DNA of 64,000 nucleotides from Rhea pennata (GCF_028389875.1 NC_084671.1:29693083-29757082); one strand, 5' to 3'; positions 50,989 through 64,000 are shown, counted from the stretch's first letter. The notes: a model not told the origin generated them from the letters alone. Numbers and translations are program-made.

Positions 50989-53900
50989 AACACTGTTTGT
51001 CCTTCCTTGTTTCTCAATAGCTCCTAGAATGCCCCCCTCCCTGGATCAGCCCATTTTTAAGAAGCCTTTTGCTTTGGCACTGAATGTCATCACAGGTGGA
51101 AGCCAGAGCAAGGCAAAGAGCTTTTTGTTTGTGCAAGGGGCTTCAAATGGAAAATTCCCAATTTGTGACATTGAATTCCCCTGCAGGCTAAAATGCCATG
51201 GGAGGGGCTATTTTCTTTGTTTCAGCTGCCCCCTGCCTTGCAGAGCCTAATCTCAAAAAGTCCCTACTGAGACATGACCCAGCCCTGAGTTTTGTGTGTT
51301 TGCCAATAACTATTGTTATTGTGCCCATCACCCTCTGGATTGCAGCACTGAGCACATGCTTTCTTTTTTGTACTGCCTTGACAACAGCAATAAGGTGCAA
51401 AGGCAGTAAACGTGCTGAACAGTCTGGCAAGCTCCCTGCAGCAGGCCATGAGAAGACAGTGAGAGCTATGAAATAGCTAGATACCACCCTGCAGTCAGAA
51501 GAAATCAATGCACTGCCCTATCACTAAGCTGTTGTCACCACCTGCAATGAAATGCTAGAATTAGTGGTTGCCCTTCTCTCCCCAGAGGTACTACTCTTTC
51601 TCTTCCCCTGAAATCCTTCTCCAGCCAGTTGCAGTTACTCCTGGTTTTGCTCTCCGCATCCAGAACAAATGGATCATGGCTAGGCTTTTCTAAGACCTGC
51701 CTCTGTGATGCTGCTGCAGGCTGGACGTCGCAATCTATAGTGCAGGCTACAAAACAGACTGCAGATAAACGGTCATGCACACACAAAATGGGAGTTCCTG
51801 GACCACAACAGCTAGTCCACAAGCTCCAGCAGCATCCCTGGCCATTACTAGGGTTGACACCCTTGCTATGTACACTGAACAGAGTTACAGGACAGTGCTA
51901 TCCTAGAGAGCAGATATGCATTGGTACTAATAGCATTCACTAGTGGCGCCATTCGCTAGGATGACCAACAGGCAGCCACCAATTTCAGGATGTCACCGTC
52001 AGGGACTCACAGGGCTGCTGGTCTTCCTGCCAAATGGGGGCTGTGCTCAGCCAGGGATCATTGGATCAGGAGATAACTTTCATTTTCCAGTTCCCAGGCA
52101 AAGCCATGCCTTGACCGCCTCTGCAGCAAAGCAGTTTAGGAGTTGCCAGAGATAAGGAGTGCATAGGAAGTCCTTGCCCACAGTGTGTGACTGTCCCAAA
52201 CTAAACACACAGGCCAGATTGGTCCATCAGCCACAGAGCCATGCACAGCTAACACTCCTGGAGTAGCTGTGTGAACACCTGCCTTGAAGGTCCTATGAGT
52301 CACAAGGGGCAGCAGACACCGGCTACATTAGCATGCTGCATACCTACTCTCTGTTCACCTGCAGGAAGTCCAGTGGTAAAGCCCAGCTCCCAGGCTTTAT
52401 CATGAAACTCCCTTTGCGATGTTCTAGATCTCCCATACAGGCTCTTACCTCTCCCAGTGCCTGCAATCTCTAGGCAGCACTGACACGGGATTACCTACTG
52501 TCTATCTCTGCTCCTCAGCTGGTGCTGGCTGGAAGCATTCTGGGTTGACTCTTCTCTCATCTCCTACTTGGCTCAGGGCACAGAGACCTGCTGGTGGTTG
52601 CCAGGTGCCACAACATGTCAGAGCACAGTGGAGCAGAGATGGCTCTAGAGCAGATACTATCCCAGAGTCAAATCAAGGATATCTCTCTATTAAGTGGCCC
52701 AGGAGAAGAGGCTGCTGAAGACCTTCAAGCAATGACCCCTCCACTGTGGGGCTTTGAGCCTGCCCTTAGGGGAAGCTGTTTTGTTCCCATTGTCTGTGTG
52801 GCCCAGACTGCTGGAGGTCCCCACAGATTGGGTGAGAAGCATCCACGACTGTTGGCTGTTTCAGCATTATCCTTAGCAATTCCCTCAGCATGGGTAGTTC
52901 CAGTTTCTCACTCCTTCATCCCCTGTTTTTCCAGGAAAGCAGCAGTTCTTGTGTTAAGAGCACCTCCAAACACACTGTACCCAAAGCAGAGAATGCCTTG
53001 CTCCCACCACTAGGCAATGCCACTCTCCCATACATATTTACTGCAACAAGAGCATTTTCAGGCCAGTGTTTGAAAACCTGAGCCTTCTGAGGTCTTCTTT
53101 GACTGACACAGGTAGATCCCACTGAGTTTCCTGTAGATCTCACCAATCCTTTCACAATTCAAGATAGCCTTAGCAATACCCCCATTCATGTAAACAAGAG
53201 ACATAAGGACTCACAGGAAACCGCCCTACAAGTTTCTTCCATATTGTTTTGCTGATTTGTTCTAAGATGCCTCTTCTAACAGACATCCCAAGAGAGCCTA
53301 GAAATTAGTGTCACTGAAAAAGGAATTTATTTGTGCACATCAAAAGAGTGAAAATATGTAGAGATTTTGACTCCATAAAATACGTACTTACAATACTCCC
53401 CAGAGCAGAAAAGGAATTTGCTACCTGAGAGATGAAGTGGAAAGACACATAAGGAAGCATGGAAATCTTAAAGGGTCTGTTCACATGATGCAGGGATTGT
53501 AAGAGCCCTCACTATCTTGCCTTTTGCATATGGCCAGATAATCCTGTGCTCAAATGGAGCAATTCCCAACCTTTTTTACATGGACTACTCATTGCACCTT
53601 TCTCTTCCTCTCATATCCCATCTCCATACCCAATGCTCTCTCCAAATCTGCTGAGGGTATGGCAGTGCTGTGATGGGTGGTTTTACATGTCTTTCTGTTA
53701 ACTCTTTTTCTTACTGAAGATGGAAATTCTTGTTGTCCTTGAAGTTAACAAGTCAAAACTCTGGCTCATAGAAGCAGAAGCAACATTATAAAAAAGAACA
53801 GAGTGACACCAGTGCCTTTTTAGGACTTTGGTCAATCATCTTTAGTGTTCTCCCGTACATCTTCATGAAGTAAGTTGCAGTATTACTACACATCACAAGT

Positions 53901-56900
53901 TTGTTGGATTGCAACATTACAGATCCTGGCTCTTCTGTTTTCCAAAAGAGGATGCTGCTAAAAATTACATGAATGATGAAGAAATATAAATTAACACACC
54001 CTTCAGACCAACCACAGGCAATTGGTGATGCATAAACACATCTGACCCCTAAGAAAAGAACAGGGCTCCACCCCATGTTAAATAAAATTGAAGGTGAAAT
54101 AATACTACTTATTTCTATCTCTCCCAGTGGAAAACTTATTACCATAAATCCACATGTGTACCCTGTGGTTTATGGCTGAATTGAGCTGGATTGGAGTTTG
54201 AATTATGTCCTGGGGAAATAACATAATTGTGATTGGGCTGGGATAAAGTTAGAGCCAGCACAACCATCTGCAAGTTGGCTCTACTTTACTACAATGTTGG
54301 CTGTTTCCCATGGCAGAATTCAACCTAAAGCTAAAGGATAGAACTAAGTCTATGAAGCAGCTCTCAGCTGAAAGGAGGCTGGATTGGAGCTCTGGTTGTG
54401 TGCATGTGGGGAAAACATTAACCAGGGAGAAGAAAAGCTGTGATCACAACACCATACCAGCTCAGGCATATCACCTAACTCTTTGAAGCAGTTATTTCAT
54501 TAGAGATGTTCCTATCTAACAATGAAGGCATTTTGAGATAGTGCTGCTGTTCCCGGGGGTTACCAGGCTGTCACTTGCACAGACACCCAGCTCACCTTGG
54601 GATATTACAGAAATAAAGCATTGAAAATGGAGATTCAATCCAACCACTGAGCTAGGATAGACTAAGAGCAGAGGGCAAGATACACACACCAGGATGCTGA
54701 CCTCTTCTACACAAGATCTTGTTTCCACTCAGAAATGGGAATTTCTACGTTGTGACTCAGAAAAGGCTGGAGTCTGCTGGTAGCAAATATCCTAGCTTGG
54801 TCAACATGAAAATAGGCTTACTCCTCAAGTTTTCTTCATATCCTGGTCACAGAGGTTGCAGCAAGCTGAAAGCCAGTGGAGTAGGCCATCTGTAGCTTGA
54901 TGGGAACCCATTTTTCTAGAAGATCTGCCCTGCTCCTCTCTATAGCCAGAAAGGGAAGCATCACCAAAACTGGCTTAGAACTGCCAAAGGTGTCTATGTC
55001 AGTATATGGGAGAGGGTGCCAGAAAAGGCAGGGAGAAGTCAGGGGTCTTCTGCAGGACTGGCTTACTTATTTAGTGTAAGCATCTGGGGAAGATTCCTGC
55101 TGCTCCCTGATCCCAGGGGTCTTCTGGAAGAGAGACTAACTCACTTCCTCTCCAGAGCCCAGATAGGGATGGGTCTTGCAGAAGCTATAAAGCTATGCCA
55201 TGGGAAGGCCAGCTCCACAAGCGTGTCCATGACTGATTGTAGACTGGAACCATCTGTAAATTCCCCAGAGTTCCCAAGGCCCAGATATCAGCTTAGATAC
55301 CTGAAGAGCTGTTGTATTCTTTCCAGAAACCTATTTTCATCCCTTGTTTGAGCACTTGGGCCAGTTTTGAGGCTGTACTCCAACTCCAAAGTCACTGTGG
55401 TTAGTTTATTCACAGGCAATGCCACAAACCCATTTTCCTGTTGGTTAGGAGAAATAGTTGGTGTCATGTTATGACTGTGTTGCAATATGCTGTTTTCTAC
55501 CTGGGATGAGCTGAACTGGCCAGAGGAGAGTGGGAGCTGCTGATCTCTGAATCAATATTTGCTTCTAAATATTGCTTAATTTCCAAACAACCCACAGCAA
55601 ACAAAGAGCACTCTGTCAGTTTTAAGTAGCTGCTCCCAGCTCAGAGCTCTAAGCTCAGCTACAGACTGTATATGAAAGCAGCTTCTTTTCTGAAGCTGCT
55701 TACCATGTCATATGATTACAGGCTTTTGTTTTCTTTTGTTTTCTTTTGTTTTTGGCTGCAACTAATCAACACAACGGCCAGGTGCCAGAAACTCCATTCT
55801 TTTTACCTGACACAGCAGGAAAGTGTCACTGCCCACGATCCTGTCCAAGCACATTCCCCATCTGGCAAATGCCAGCCATACAACATGGATGGCAGGAGAA
55901 AGGTTTTCTTGATTAAGAAGCAGCCATGCTGCCTACTCTCTATAAAAGCCATCAGCCCCATTCCTGAAATAAGCAGTGATTTCTGCTTTATCAGCCAGGG
56001 TTCAATGGGAAACTTCCATCATATACATCAGATATTTAATTAGTGACATTTCTCCTAATGAAGCATTACAGTTTGCTTAATTAACCCCAAATTTAACAGG
56101 ATTACCAGCTACTCTGTGCAAATTTGGGAACTGCAATACTCTCAAACGGGTTTTGGAAGGTATCAAAGGAAAAGGCAGTAGGTTAATCATTCCTGCTGAA
56201 GGCACTTGTAAATACAGCTGCTTGAGCTGGATAACATTCATACCTGTTTCAGAGGGGTTTTCCAAGTATGTTCCCTGTATGCAAAGACATGTGGGAACAA
56301 CCCAGTAAATACCAGTAGTTTGGAAGGGGCCACTTGTCCTGCACAGCCACAGTGCCCTCAGCTCTCTTGCAGCCTGCATTCCCAGGTCTCACTCTGTTGC
56401 AAGAGCCAAACAGTTGCACAACTAGTCTGTTCATAAAATGCCTGTGTCCAGCTCTGAAGGATGTGCCAGCCTGTCTCCACAGGGGCCTATCCCTGTGGAA
56501 AAACACAGAGAAAGAAAACCTGTGAATTCATTACTTGTAATCCTTTCCCTGGAGAAAAATTAAGAGAATTCCAATTCCAATTAAGAGACAAGTGCTGGAT
56601 GCTGGTCAGAAGGACCATGGTCCTGTCTCTTGCAAGAGAGCACACATCCATAGTGATGCAAGATTCCTGTGCCCTACAGACATTGGGCTGGGCTGGAGAA
56701 ATCTCAGGTAAACCAAGTGCATCTCTGCTAAAATTGTTGGCTTCAGCTGGAGCAGCCTGGTGCAGAGGTGCACCCTAAGCATGGCTACAGAGAACAGTGC
56801 TTTGCAGCATGAGCCCTGGGCCAGCAGTGCTCGCTGGCTACCAGAGAGCAGCTCCTGGCACTGGATCTGGTGCGGGGATAGAAGACTGAACCTCTTGTCA

Positions 56901-56989
56901 TTCTCCCAAGCCACGAGCTGCCTGGCCAGGCTGGCATGCCAGCCCACTTCTGTGCCCAAGCATTGTATTCAACTATTGGATAGCCCCTC

Positions 56990-57017
56990 GGGGGGGGAGG
57001 GGGGAGGGCGGAGGGGG
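56990..57017 (+). repeat. G-rich tract, G-quadruplex candidate
   Basis: Runs of G8, G6, G3, GG and G6 separated by single A or C bases, followed by a short GA repeat. This meets the usual four-run G-quadruplex pattern. Confidence 0.75.
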
Positions 57018-60000
57018 GAGAGAGAGATTTGGACGTTGAATGAACAGGAAAAGGGTCAGCTCACCAATGGGTCAAGCTGAACTTTATTTCTTGTTGTTCA
57101 GCCTCTTTCCAGTTGGTTACTTCATGGTAATCATTAATATTGAATCCCTGGCATGTACAGAACCTCACAATAACTCATTTCTAAATTATCATATCAACTA
57201 CTTTTTGTTACAAGATCTGATTGTAGCCATCTTCTCTGACAGCATTTTAACACTGTCGCGTGGCTGTTCATTTTCCTCATTAATTAATAATGAGTGTATT
57301 GAAAGCACCAAAAATTATGTTAGCCATCCTTCCTTTCTGCAGCACTTTTGTTGCCATTTTGTAAATGTCTCAAAGGAGCATTGTAGGAAATTAATAGAAA
57401 TGAGACTTCAGAATAACAGAAAGGCTTAATCTTTATTGGAGACTCCTTGAACTCCAGTCAAATTAATTTTCCTCTATGTTTGAAATTTTCAGAGGAGACT
57501 TCACAGGTCAACAGTCATAAGTCTTGCAAACATTTCATCCTTTCATACTAAATAGCTAATTAAAATATGACATCGGTGACTAAATACTAGCCCATGAAAA
57601 CCTAGAAGCAGTATTTTCTTCTGGAAAAAATGATGCAATGGAATAGGTGAAGAATGATTTTTCATTAACCCATTAAGCGCTGGGAATTAATTTACAGGGC
57701 TGTTAGACTCAAAATAAGGAGAGTTCATAGAAACCATTAATTTGATTGAAGCAAAAAATGTAATCAAAGAATGCTTGCTTTGAGTGCCCAGACACTATAG
57801 CTGAGATCAAGTCCTAAAAGGCATTCAATGCTGTTTTTAGAGGGAGGCTAGAGTCCCTAAAGAAGTGGTATATGATTAACCTTTGCTTTCAGGAACATCT
57901 ACTTTTTTTTTTTTTTATTCAGCCCTACATATTAATAACATCTCCTGGCAATTTATTTCTTTGGTATAAAATGCCTCATTGCCCTAGCCACACAGAACAC
58001 AGCGAGCTCCCCCCAGCTCTCAGCTGCAGGCACCCTGCCAAGACCCCAGGATGCCACCTGACGTGCCCAGAAAGCCCTAGAGAGCTCAGGTGTTTGCAGC
58101 TTTACAGTTACTAGTAAAATCAGCTTTGCAAATGTGTGAGGACACACATAGATCTTAGTGTCTGCTTTAACAGCTAACAAACAGAAAACACCAGTCATTA
58201 CAGACCAGAGATTAGACAGCCAGAATGACCTTTGAAACCTGCAATCCCACCTACAGTTCTTGAAAGCAACCCTTAGAGCTAGTGCACACTATCCATTTGG
58301 CTTTCTGCTTTCCCAAGAACCTAATATTGCACTCCCTGTTTCCAGTCCCTGATGCAAATCATAATCTCACTCAGCGTTTTGCAGAAGGAGAAGAGGAAGA
58401 AGGACTTTTTAAACCTGTGACCAGTGCAAGACAATGAGCCAGGCCATGGTGGTGCATGCTAGTGTAAGGATACACCTGGTTATTCTCAGCTTATTCTACC
58501 ATGACTTGGTTACTTTCAGGTGTAGGCAGACCACATGTTGGTTATCCAAGGGCTGTAGGAGGCGGACGATGGCCTGGGACCCCACATTCTCTTCTCATCT
58601 GCGAGTGAAAAAAAAGTTTGATGTCAGGGACTGCAGCTAAGCCTGAGGGACACTGGCCCTCACAATGAAGCTTAGCATTAACGAGCATGCTTCCAAAGAG
58701 CTGGTGCTTTGTCAAAGCTGCAAAAGGCCTGAGGTGTCTGTGAACTTGATATACCACCACCTGCAGAGTGATGGAGTACAGCAATGGCATCCCAGTAAAG
58801 AAGGATATAGGTCCTCTTGAGGCAGTATATCTTATTTGCCAGGTAATGCAGAGAGGGGGATGTGTTACTGCTGTGCCCTGGCCTACCTTCACCCCTCTGC
58901 TACAGCCAGGGCTGAACCCTGTAAGATGCATTATTCAGAATAGTCCAACATTTCTTGCATGGCAGGCAGAAAAGACCCAGGAGGATCCTCTTCCCTGTCA
59001 GTGCTGGGGACCACCTGTTATTAGTGAAGACCTTACCTCATTGCAGGATCTCTAATAAGCCCAAAGGCAGGCTTGACCTTTCAATCCCCACCTCTCTCCC
59101 AAGAAGCCCAGAAATTAATTTCCTGGCCTGTCAGTCAGGATGTTCTCATCGAGATAAACTTCTGGCACGAGTGAGCCAAGGGAACAGCTCCTCCTGTTCT
59201 TGCCACTCTGCTCCCTGGTCACCCTGACTTGGCACAGCCTTGCAAGCACTGCTGGACCCTGGCTCTCAGACTTCCTCATGCCTTTCAGTAATTGCTGTTT
59301 TTCAATGTGGAAAGTAATAAAAGTGCTGGGATATTAAGAAACAAGGGAGGAGCAAAGGGGGGAGAGACAAAAGGCCAAGCTAAGAAGATTTCAAACCCCC
59401 TCCTGAACGTTCCATTGGCTTTTTAATCCTCTCAGCATTTTCAGCTGTGCAGACGAAGGAACAGAAATCCTAGAGAGAGGTGCAGGGCCCTGGGTGGGGC
59501 TCCAGGGTATGTGTCTGGCTGGGACCTGGGCCCAGGGAGTGAGTTTTTGGATGGGGTGGTAAAGAAGAGAAGGGAAGGTATGGGGTCAGAGGAGGTTTGG
59601 GGTATGACCATAGAGTAGGGAGAGCTAGGGTTATCATGGGGCACCTACCTGCTACCTTGCCTTTGCCTGAATCTTTTGTCAGAACCAAGACAAGAATTTT
59701 CTTTCTTTTTCTTCCTCACATTTGTTTCCCCCTTCCTTCTCATATCCCCTATTCCTGCTTTTATGATCAGTGTCATTTAAAATCTGATTTGTTGTTGTTT
59801 AGTTTGATTCAAATCAAACCAGAACAAGACATTGTTCAGACAGAGGAAAACTGGCAGCTGATTTTGTCTTGTAAGGGAAGCTTCTCTTGGTCTCAAAATA
59901 ATTTGGACAGAACTTAGCAGCTCCTGCAGTTCATTAGCCTCTGGAGCAGCCAGGACACCCTGTGCCTTGCACGTCAGCATCTCAGCACTGGGGAAAGTAA

Positions 60001-60887
60001 TGGCAAAGCCCAGTTAGTGTGATGTGGCCCTAACAGCTCCTGAAAACCGTTGGAAGAATAAGAAAGGAACTAAAAGAATGTTTTGTTTCATATGTTTTAG
60101 TGGAAGTTGCATAAGGTGAGGTAACTTGGTTTTGCTCTGTAGGTCTGATGATTGGTCATGTTATAGAAAAGGGAGAGTATATGCTTGGTGGGCAGAAATG
60201 GCTTCATGCCACAAATCTAATCACAGAGGAAAACTAACTCCTGCAGGGGTTCCTGTCATAGGCTGGAAACCTTTGATTGCTGGCAGTGAATGAGGGTCTC
60301 AGTACAGCCATGTCCACAGGTCTGCAATGCCTGAGCCCAGACCTGCTGCTTCTGCCCAGTCCTTTCCAGACATCTCTCCACCAGCAGTTTTGGCCTTTAC
60401 TGCATGCTTCTTTGATCACCAAAACCCTTTTCACATCTTGTGCATCAGCCATTGAGATGAACTCCAGGCAGAAACCCCTTTCTCTGTCATGCTGTTGCCT
60501 GGATGAATGCAACAAGAGCCACAGTGCTCTGGGACCATGTATTGAGAAAAGAAAGAGACAACACGCCTTGGAAAAACAAGTAGGTATATGGTCAGCTATT
60601 CAGCATTACAAGAAATGTTCTTCACTGAAATGTATCAGTATCTATTACAACTCCATGTTCTCTCATTTTTTAACCACACAGACCAAAACCAAAAATGCTA
60701 CACAGTGTTAGGGTCCTGAGGACACTAGTAGGCCATAATGGCCCAGAGCAACCTCATCTGGGGCTTCCCTCCAGATCTGCCCATGGCCTCCAGAGCCCAT
60801 GGTCAGCCCAGGGCCTTCAGTCCCTGCCTGAGCTGTGTGGGAGGCCTGTGCCTGTCCATAGGCTCTGCTGAGCCTGATCCGGATCTA

Positions 60888-61085
60888 CAGATTGCCTTCC
60901 CAGCTTGACCTTCATCCTGCCTCATCACTGTAGACGTGCCTGGCAATCACTGGAACTGGTCCTGACTCAGACCTGCAGACTCACTTCCCGGCTTGATGTC
61001 AGTCCTGTCTGATCACTGTGGACCTGTCCAGTGATCACTGAACCAGATCTGGACCCTGACCCACAAGCTGACTGCCTGGCCTGAT
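60888..61085. repeat. Diverged tandem repeat, period about 88 bp
   Basis: CAGATTGCCTTCCCAGCTTG (60888), CAGACTCACTTCCCGGCTTG (60976) and CAAGCTGACTGCCTGGCCTG (61064) start successive units. Each full unit carries ATCACTG twice (around 60924 and 60946; 61012 and 61034). About 2.3 diverged copies. Confidence 0.75.
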
Positions 61086-63238
61086 CCAGTCCCCATGGAG
61101 ATGTCTGATGCCTGTGGCTGGAGCCCTCCATTGTGCTCTGCTCCCTTGTGGGGGCAGTGGGACAGGCTATCTTTGAGAGGTCTTGCCCTGCTACCATGGG
61201 GAGCCCCCACTGCCACCAGCCCCCAGGAAGCCGCCATCCCATGTGGTGCCCTGATACATGGAAGAGTGCAATACAAAGCTATCTCATGGCTAGACAAGGG
61301 AATGAGAAATAAAACATCAACTGTCTTGTAGGACAGCAAGCTAACACATAAGTTCATTGACAGTCCATGTTATTCTAGGCAGCTGTTTTTCATATGTGAC
61401 AGTAAATATATCCCACAGAAGTGTTGCCAATCTTTTCTACTGAGTGCTGGTTCTTGAAGACATCCCACATGGCTCCACAGCATTGAGCTTACGTCATCAC
61501 TGCCTTCTCTAAACAAGCCATGTAGAAATAACATGAAGAAAGAGCAGGAAAGACTATGAAGATTCTATTGCAAACAAAATATTTGTTCTAGCACATTCCT
61601 CTTGAAGTGGGAAATCCCCAGGAGAAGACAAGGTTGGCCTTTAATCAAGGACATCAGATTGTGTAAGGACAGAGGGTTTCAGGGAAGCTGCAACATTTGT
61701 CCAGTAAATATCATCCTTCACCAACAAGTACCTCCTTTCCTGCCTCCTAAAGGATGCTAGCATAAGAGGACTGCACAGAAGGCAGAAATCTTCTCAGTGA
61801 AGCATATTACATCAGAAGAGCAACCAGCTTTCATTCATTAACATAATACTTTTATTGTACTAGCATTACCAGGCTCCATATGTGCCAGAGGAATTAATAA
61901 ATTATTAGAAACATTTGCCTTATGGGTTTTGCAGAAACCAAAAGAAGGAATCATCTTACCGTACTTTAGCCCTCTAGAAGTTAAATTTAGGCTGCTTCTA
62001 TCATCCAAGGGTACAGACAGCTTCAGAGGGCAATCTACAACAGCATAGCAGAGGTAGCATGATGTACCCTAAGGATGTGACACAGAGGGCACACTTGACA
62101 GCTCAGACAGGACACACACCTGCCTTGCAGCTAGGTGAGGTGATTCCGAACCTTAGTAACCATAGCCAAATTAAAAGATTAACTGGTTACAAGTCAAGCT
62201 CTCCTGCTTTTAATGGAGACATAACCACAGGGAGCAGTTCAGCTCAGACCAGCAGTGGCTAACTTATCACAGTATGAATCAGGGTTAAATCCACTGTTCT
62301 CACAAATGCCAAAGTACAGGTTGCTCATTTATCCAGCAGCCACAGTGCAAATTTTTCTGGTCACAGGTGAATGCTTAAAAATAAAAGAAAAGGAGATGGA
62401 AAAATACGGGAAGAAAATGTGGAGAATGTACCCCTAAGTTGCTCTTATGCAGGGACACACTTCTTTTAGAGGCTTAAGCATCTTGACAGAGGAGTCAGGG
62501 CCAAAGCCAGCCATGCATGTCTCAGCTCATGCATGCAGGGTATTGGCTTGGGAGGAAAAAGTGTCATAACCCAAACTTTGAATACAGTAGTCTTCTGAAG
62601 TTTTCAGCAGGTGCTGAGCCTATCAGAGAGAATGGTTCCTTGAATTTGCTTCACCTGCAGTCTTCAGCAGCAGGATACTGGGCAAGGAAGGGAACTCCAA
62701 CATTTTGGGCACAAGGTGCAAGGCACAAGGTTCCTCTGCAAGAACAGCAGCTCTTTCTTCTCCTACATCAAGATGTCAGACTGCTTTTGGAGCCCTAACA
62801 CATATCAAGATGGTTCCCCAGTTCGTAGAAAGATCCCATGGTCTGCAGATTTTAACTCAACCTTTACTCAGTACACAGCTGTCAGACTCTCATATTCATG
62901 CATCTCAGAGTAGGAGACACTGATGACGAAAGGGAAAGCAGAGGAGATCTGTAAGTTTATGATCTGTAAGATTAGCTAAGGTTAAGGAGCAGTGCAAAGA
63001 CGGAGAGAGCTCTTATTCGTTAACTCCTTGTTTTGAAGAGAACTGCTCCAGAGAGGCCTGTTTGTTTACTAGTGTGACATGCCGGATATTTTCTTTACTT
63101 TGCAAAGCATGGTCTCATGTCACCTTTCATTTGGTATTTACACAGTCTATTGGAGTGATGATGACATAACACCTTTGGAAAGAGTGCTCCATCCAGATAA
63201 CCTTGTTCCTTATTGGAAAATGAAGCATCTTTTAAAGA

Positions 63239-64000
63239 ACACCCAGACAGGATGCACTCGAGGGTATGGAGGGAGCTGGTGGATGTTGTTGCCAGGCCAC
63301 TCTCCATCATCTTTGAAAGGTCCTGGAGAACTGGAGAGGTGCCTGAGGACTAGAAGAAAGCCAGTGTCACTCCAGTCTTCCAAAAGGGCAAGAAGGAGGA
63401 TCCAGGCAACTCTAGGCCAGACAGCCTCACCTCTGTCCCTGGAAAGGTGATGGAACAGCTCATTCTGGAGGTCATCTCCAAGCATATGGAGGAAAAGAAG
63501 GTGATCAGGAGTAGTCAGCATGGGTTCACCAAGGGGAACTCCTGCTTAACCAATCTGATAGCCTTCTCTGATGGAATGACTGGCTGGGTAGATGAGGAGA
63601 GAGCAGTGGACGATGGGTACCTTGACTTCGGCAAGGCTTTTGACACTGTCCCCCCTAACATCCTCCTAGATAAGCTCAGGAAGTGTGGGTTAGACGAGTG
63701 GACTATGAGGTGTCTTGAGAACTGGCTGAAAGGCAGAACTCAGAGGGCTGTCATCAGTGGCGTGGAGTCTAGTTGGAGGCCTGTGGCTAGTGGCATTCCC
63801 CAGGGCTCCATACTGGGTCCCATCCTGTTCAACTTCTTCATCAATGACCTGGACGAAGGGGACAGAGTGCCTCCTCAGCAAGTTTGCTGATGATACTGAG
63901 CTGGGAGGAGTGGCTGATACACCTGAGGGCTGTGCCGCCGTTCAGAGAGACCTGGGCCAGGCTGGCGAGCTGGGCAGAGAGGAACCTCCTGAGGTTACAC
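63239..64000 (+). mobile_element. CR1 LINE reverse-transcriptase region, broken, runs off the window
   Basis: The reading frame carries CR1 RT motifs: [47 protein letters not shown] and, after a frame change, [11 protein letters not shown] with the FADD catalytic pair. There is a TAG at 63351-63353 where CR1 has a tryptophan codon, and a frameshift around 63855-63870. The left edge at about 63239 is an internal position of CR1, so the copy is 5'-truncated. It is inactive. Confidence 0.93.

Larger units (their letters stand above)
51000..63238. other. Gene-free 5' flank of TF
   Basis: About 12 kb with no exon I can support and no CpG island. TOPBP1, the next gene in mammals, does not begin here. 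It holds a G-rich tract (56990-57017) and an 88-bp tandem repeat (60888-61085). Distal TF regulatory elements may lie here, but none can be pinned down by reading. Confidence 0.6.

Noticed and set aside
52594..53013. 139-codon plus-strand open frame in the TF 5' flank
   Set aside because: No recognisable motif, no splice partners and no supporting promoter features; chance frame.
53786..54145. 119-codon minus-strand open frame, considered as a pseudogene or retroviral remnant
   Set aside because: Composition is hydrophobic and mixed, but no family could be recognised; not enough to call.
54181..54290. Resemblance of a GGGCTGGGATAAAGTTA stretch to a known bird retroviral LTR phrase
   Set aside because: The similarity covers fewer than 20 bases and does not continue on either side.
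60277..60711. 144-codon plus-strand open frame
   Set aside because: Cys/Ser/Leu-rich with no motif or splice context; overlaps other frames equally long.
60708..61335. Solo LTR of an endogenous retrovirus
   Set aside because: A TG-like start and an AATAAA are present, but no clear matching CA end or target-site duplication was found; kept only as a finding to test.
51000..63238. First exons of TOPBP1, the expected next gene
   Set aside because: No CpG island and no BRCT-protein N-terminal sequence recognised; the gene probably starts beyond the window.

Overview
The window is nuclear DNA from a bird. It carries CR1-type LINE copies, two of them ending in the diagnostic ATTCTATG-like 3' octamer repeat, has compact multi-exon genes, and encodes a transferrin with the architecture of avian ovotransferrin. 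As far as I recall the chicken and duck proteins, the residues match neither exactly, so I name no species. Three genes are present in the conserved vertebrate order RAB6B - SRPRB - TF (human 3q22).

Left part (1-17.3 kb, + strand): coding exons 2-8 of RAB6B, residues 24-208 of a 208-residue Rab GTPase. Exon 1 (23 codons plus one base) was not found; the window opens inside intron 1. Intergenic DNA, a CR1 3' end and a small hairpin follow up to about 20.3 kb. Middle (20.3-31.2 kb, - strand): SRPRB, seven coding exons, 259 residues, complete, starting in a CpG-rich promoter at 31.0-31.5 kb. Right of it (33.1-51.0 kb, - strand): TF (transferrin/ovotransferrin), complete in 17 coding exons, 703 residues. 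It has a TATA box, a signal peptide and all iron and anion ligands in both lobes. From 51.0 to 63.2 kb I found no gene. A 5'-truncated, broken CR1 element begins at about 63.24 kb and runs off the right edge.

Every exon boundary was read from GT/AG sites and phase. The exon lengths sum to 557 nt for RAB6B (627 with the missing 70 nt), 780 nt for SRPRB and 2112 nt for TF, all in frame. RAB6B acts in Golgi retrograde traffic, SRPRB anchors the SRP receptor in the ER membrane, and TF is secreted and binds iron. They are neighbours by old synteny, not an operon.

No new biological system is apparent. The most unusual local structure is a 70-bp copy of the 3' end of TF exon 11, with its 5' splice site and adjoining intron, placed in intron 12. 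Other points are ZNF143-like and CRE-like motifs at the SRPRB promoter, a 13-bp perfect hairpin near 19.5 kb, an 88-bp tandem repeat near 61 kb, and 34-39-base homopolymer runs in RAB6B introns.
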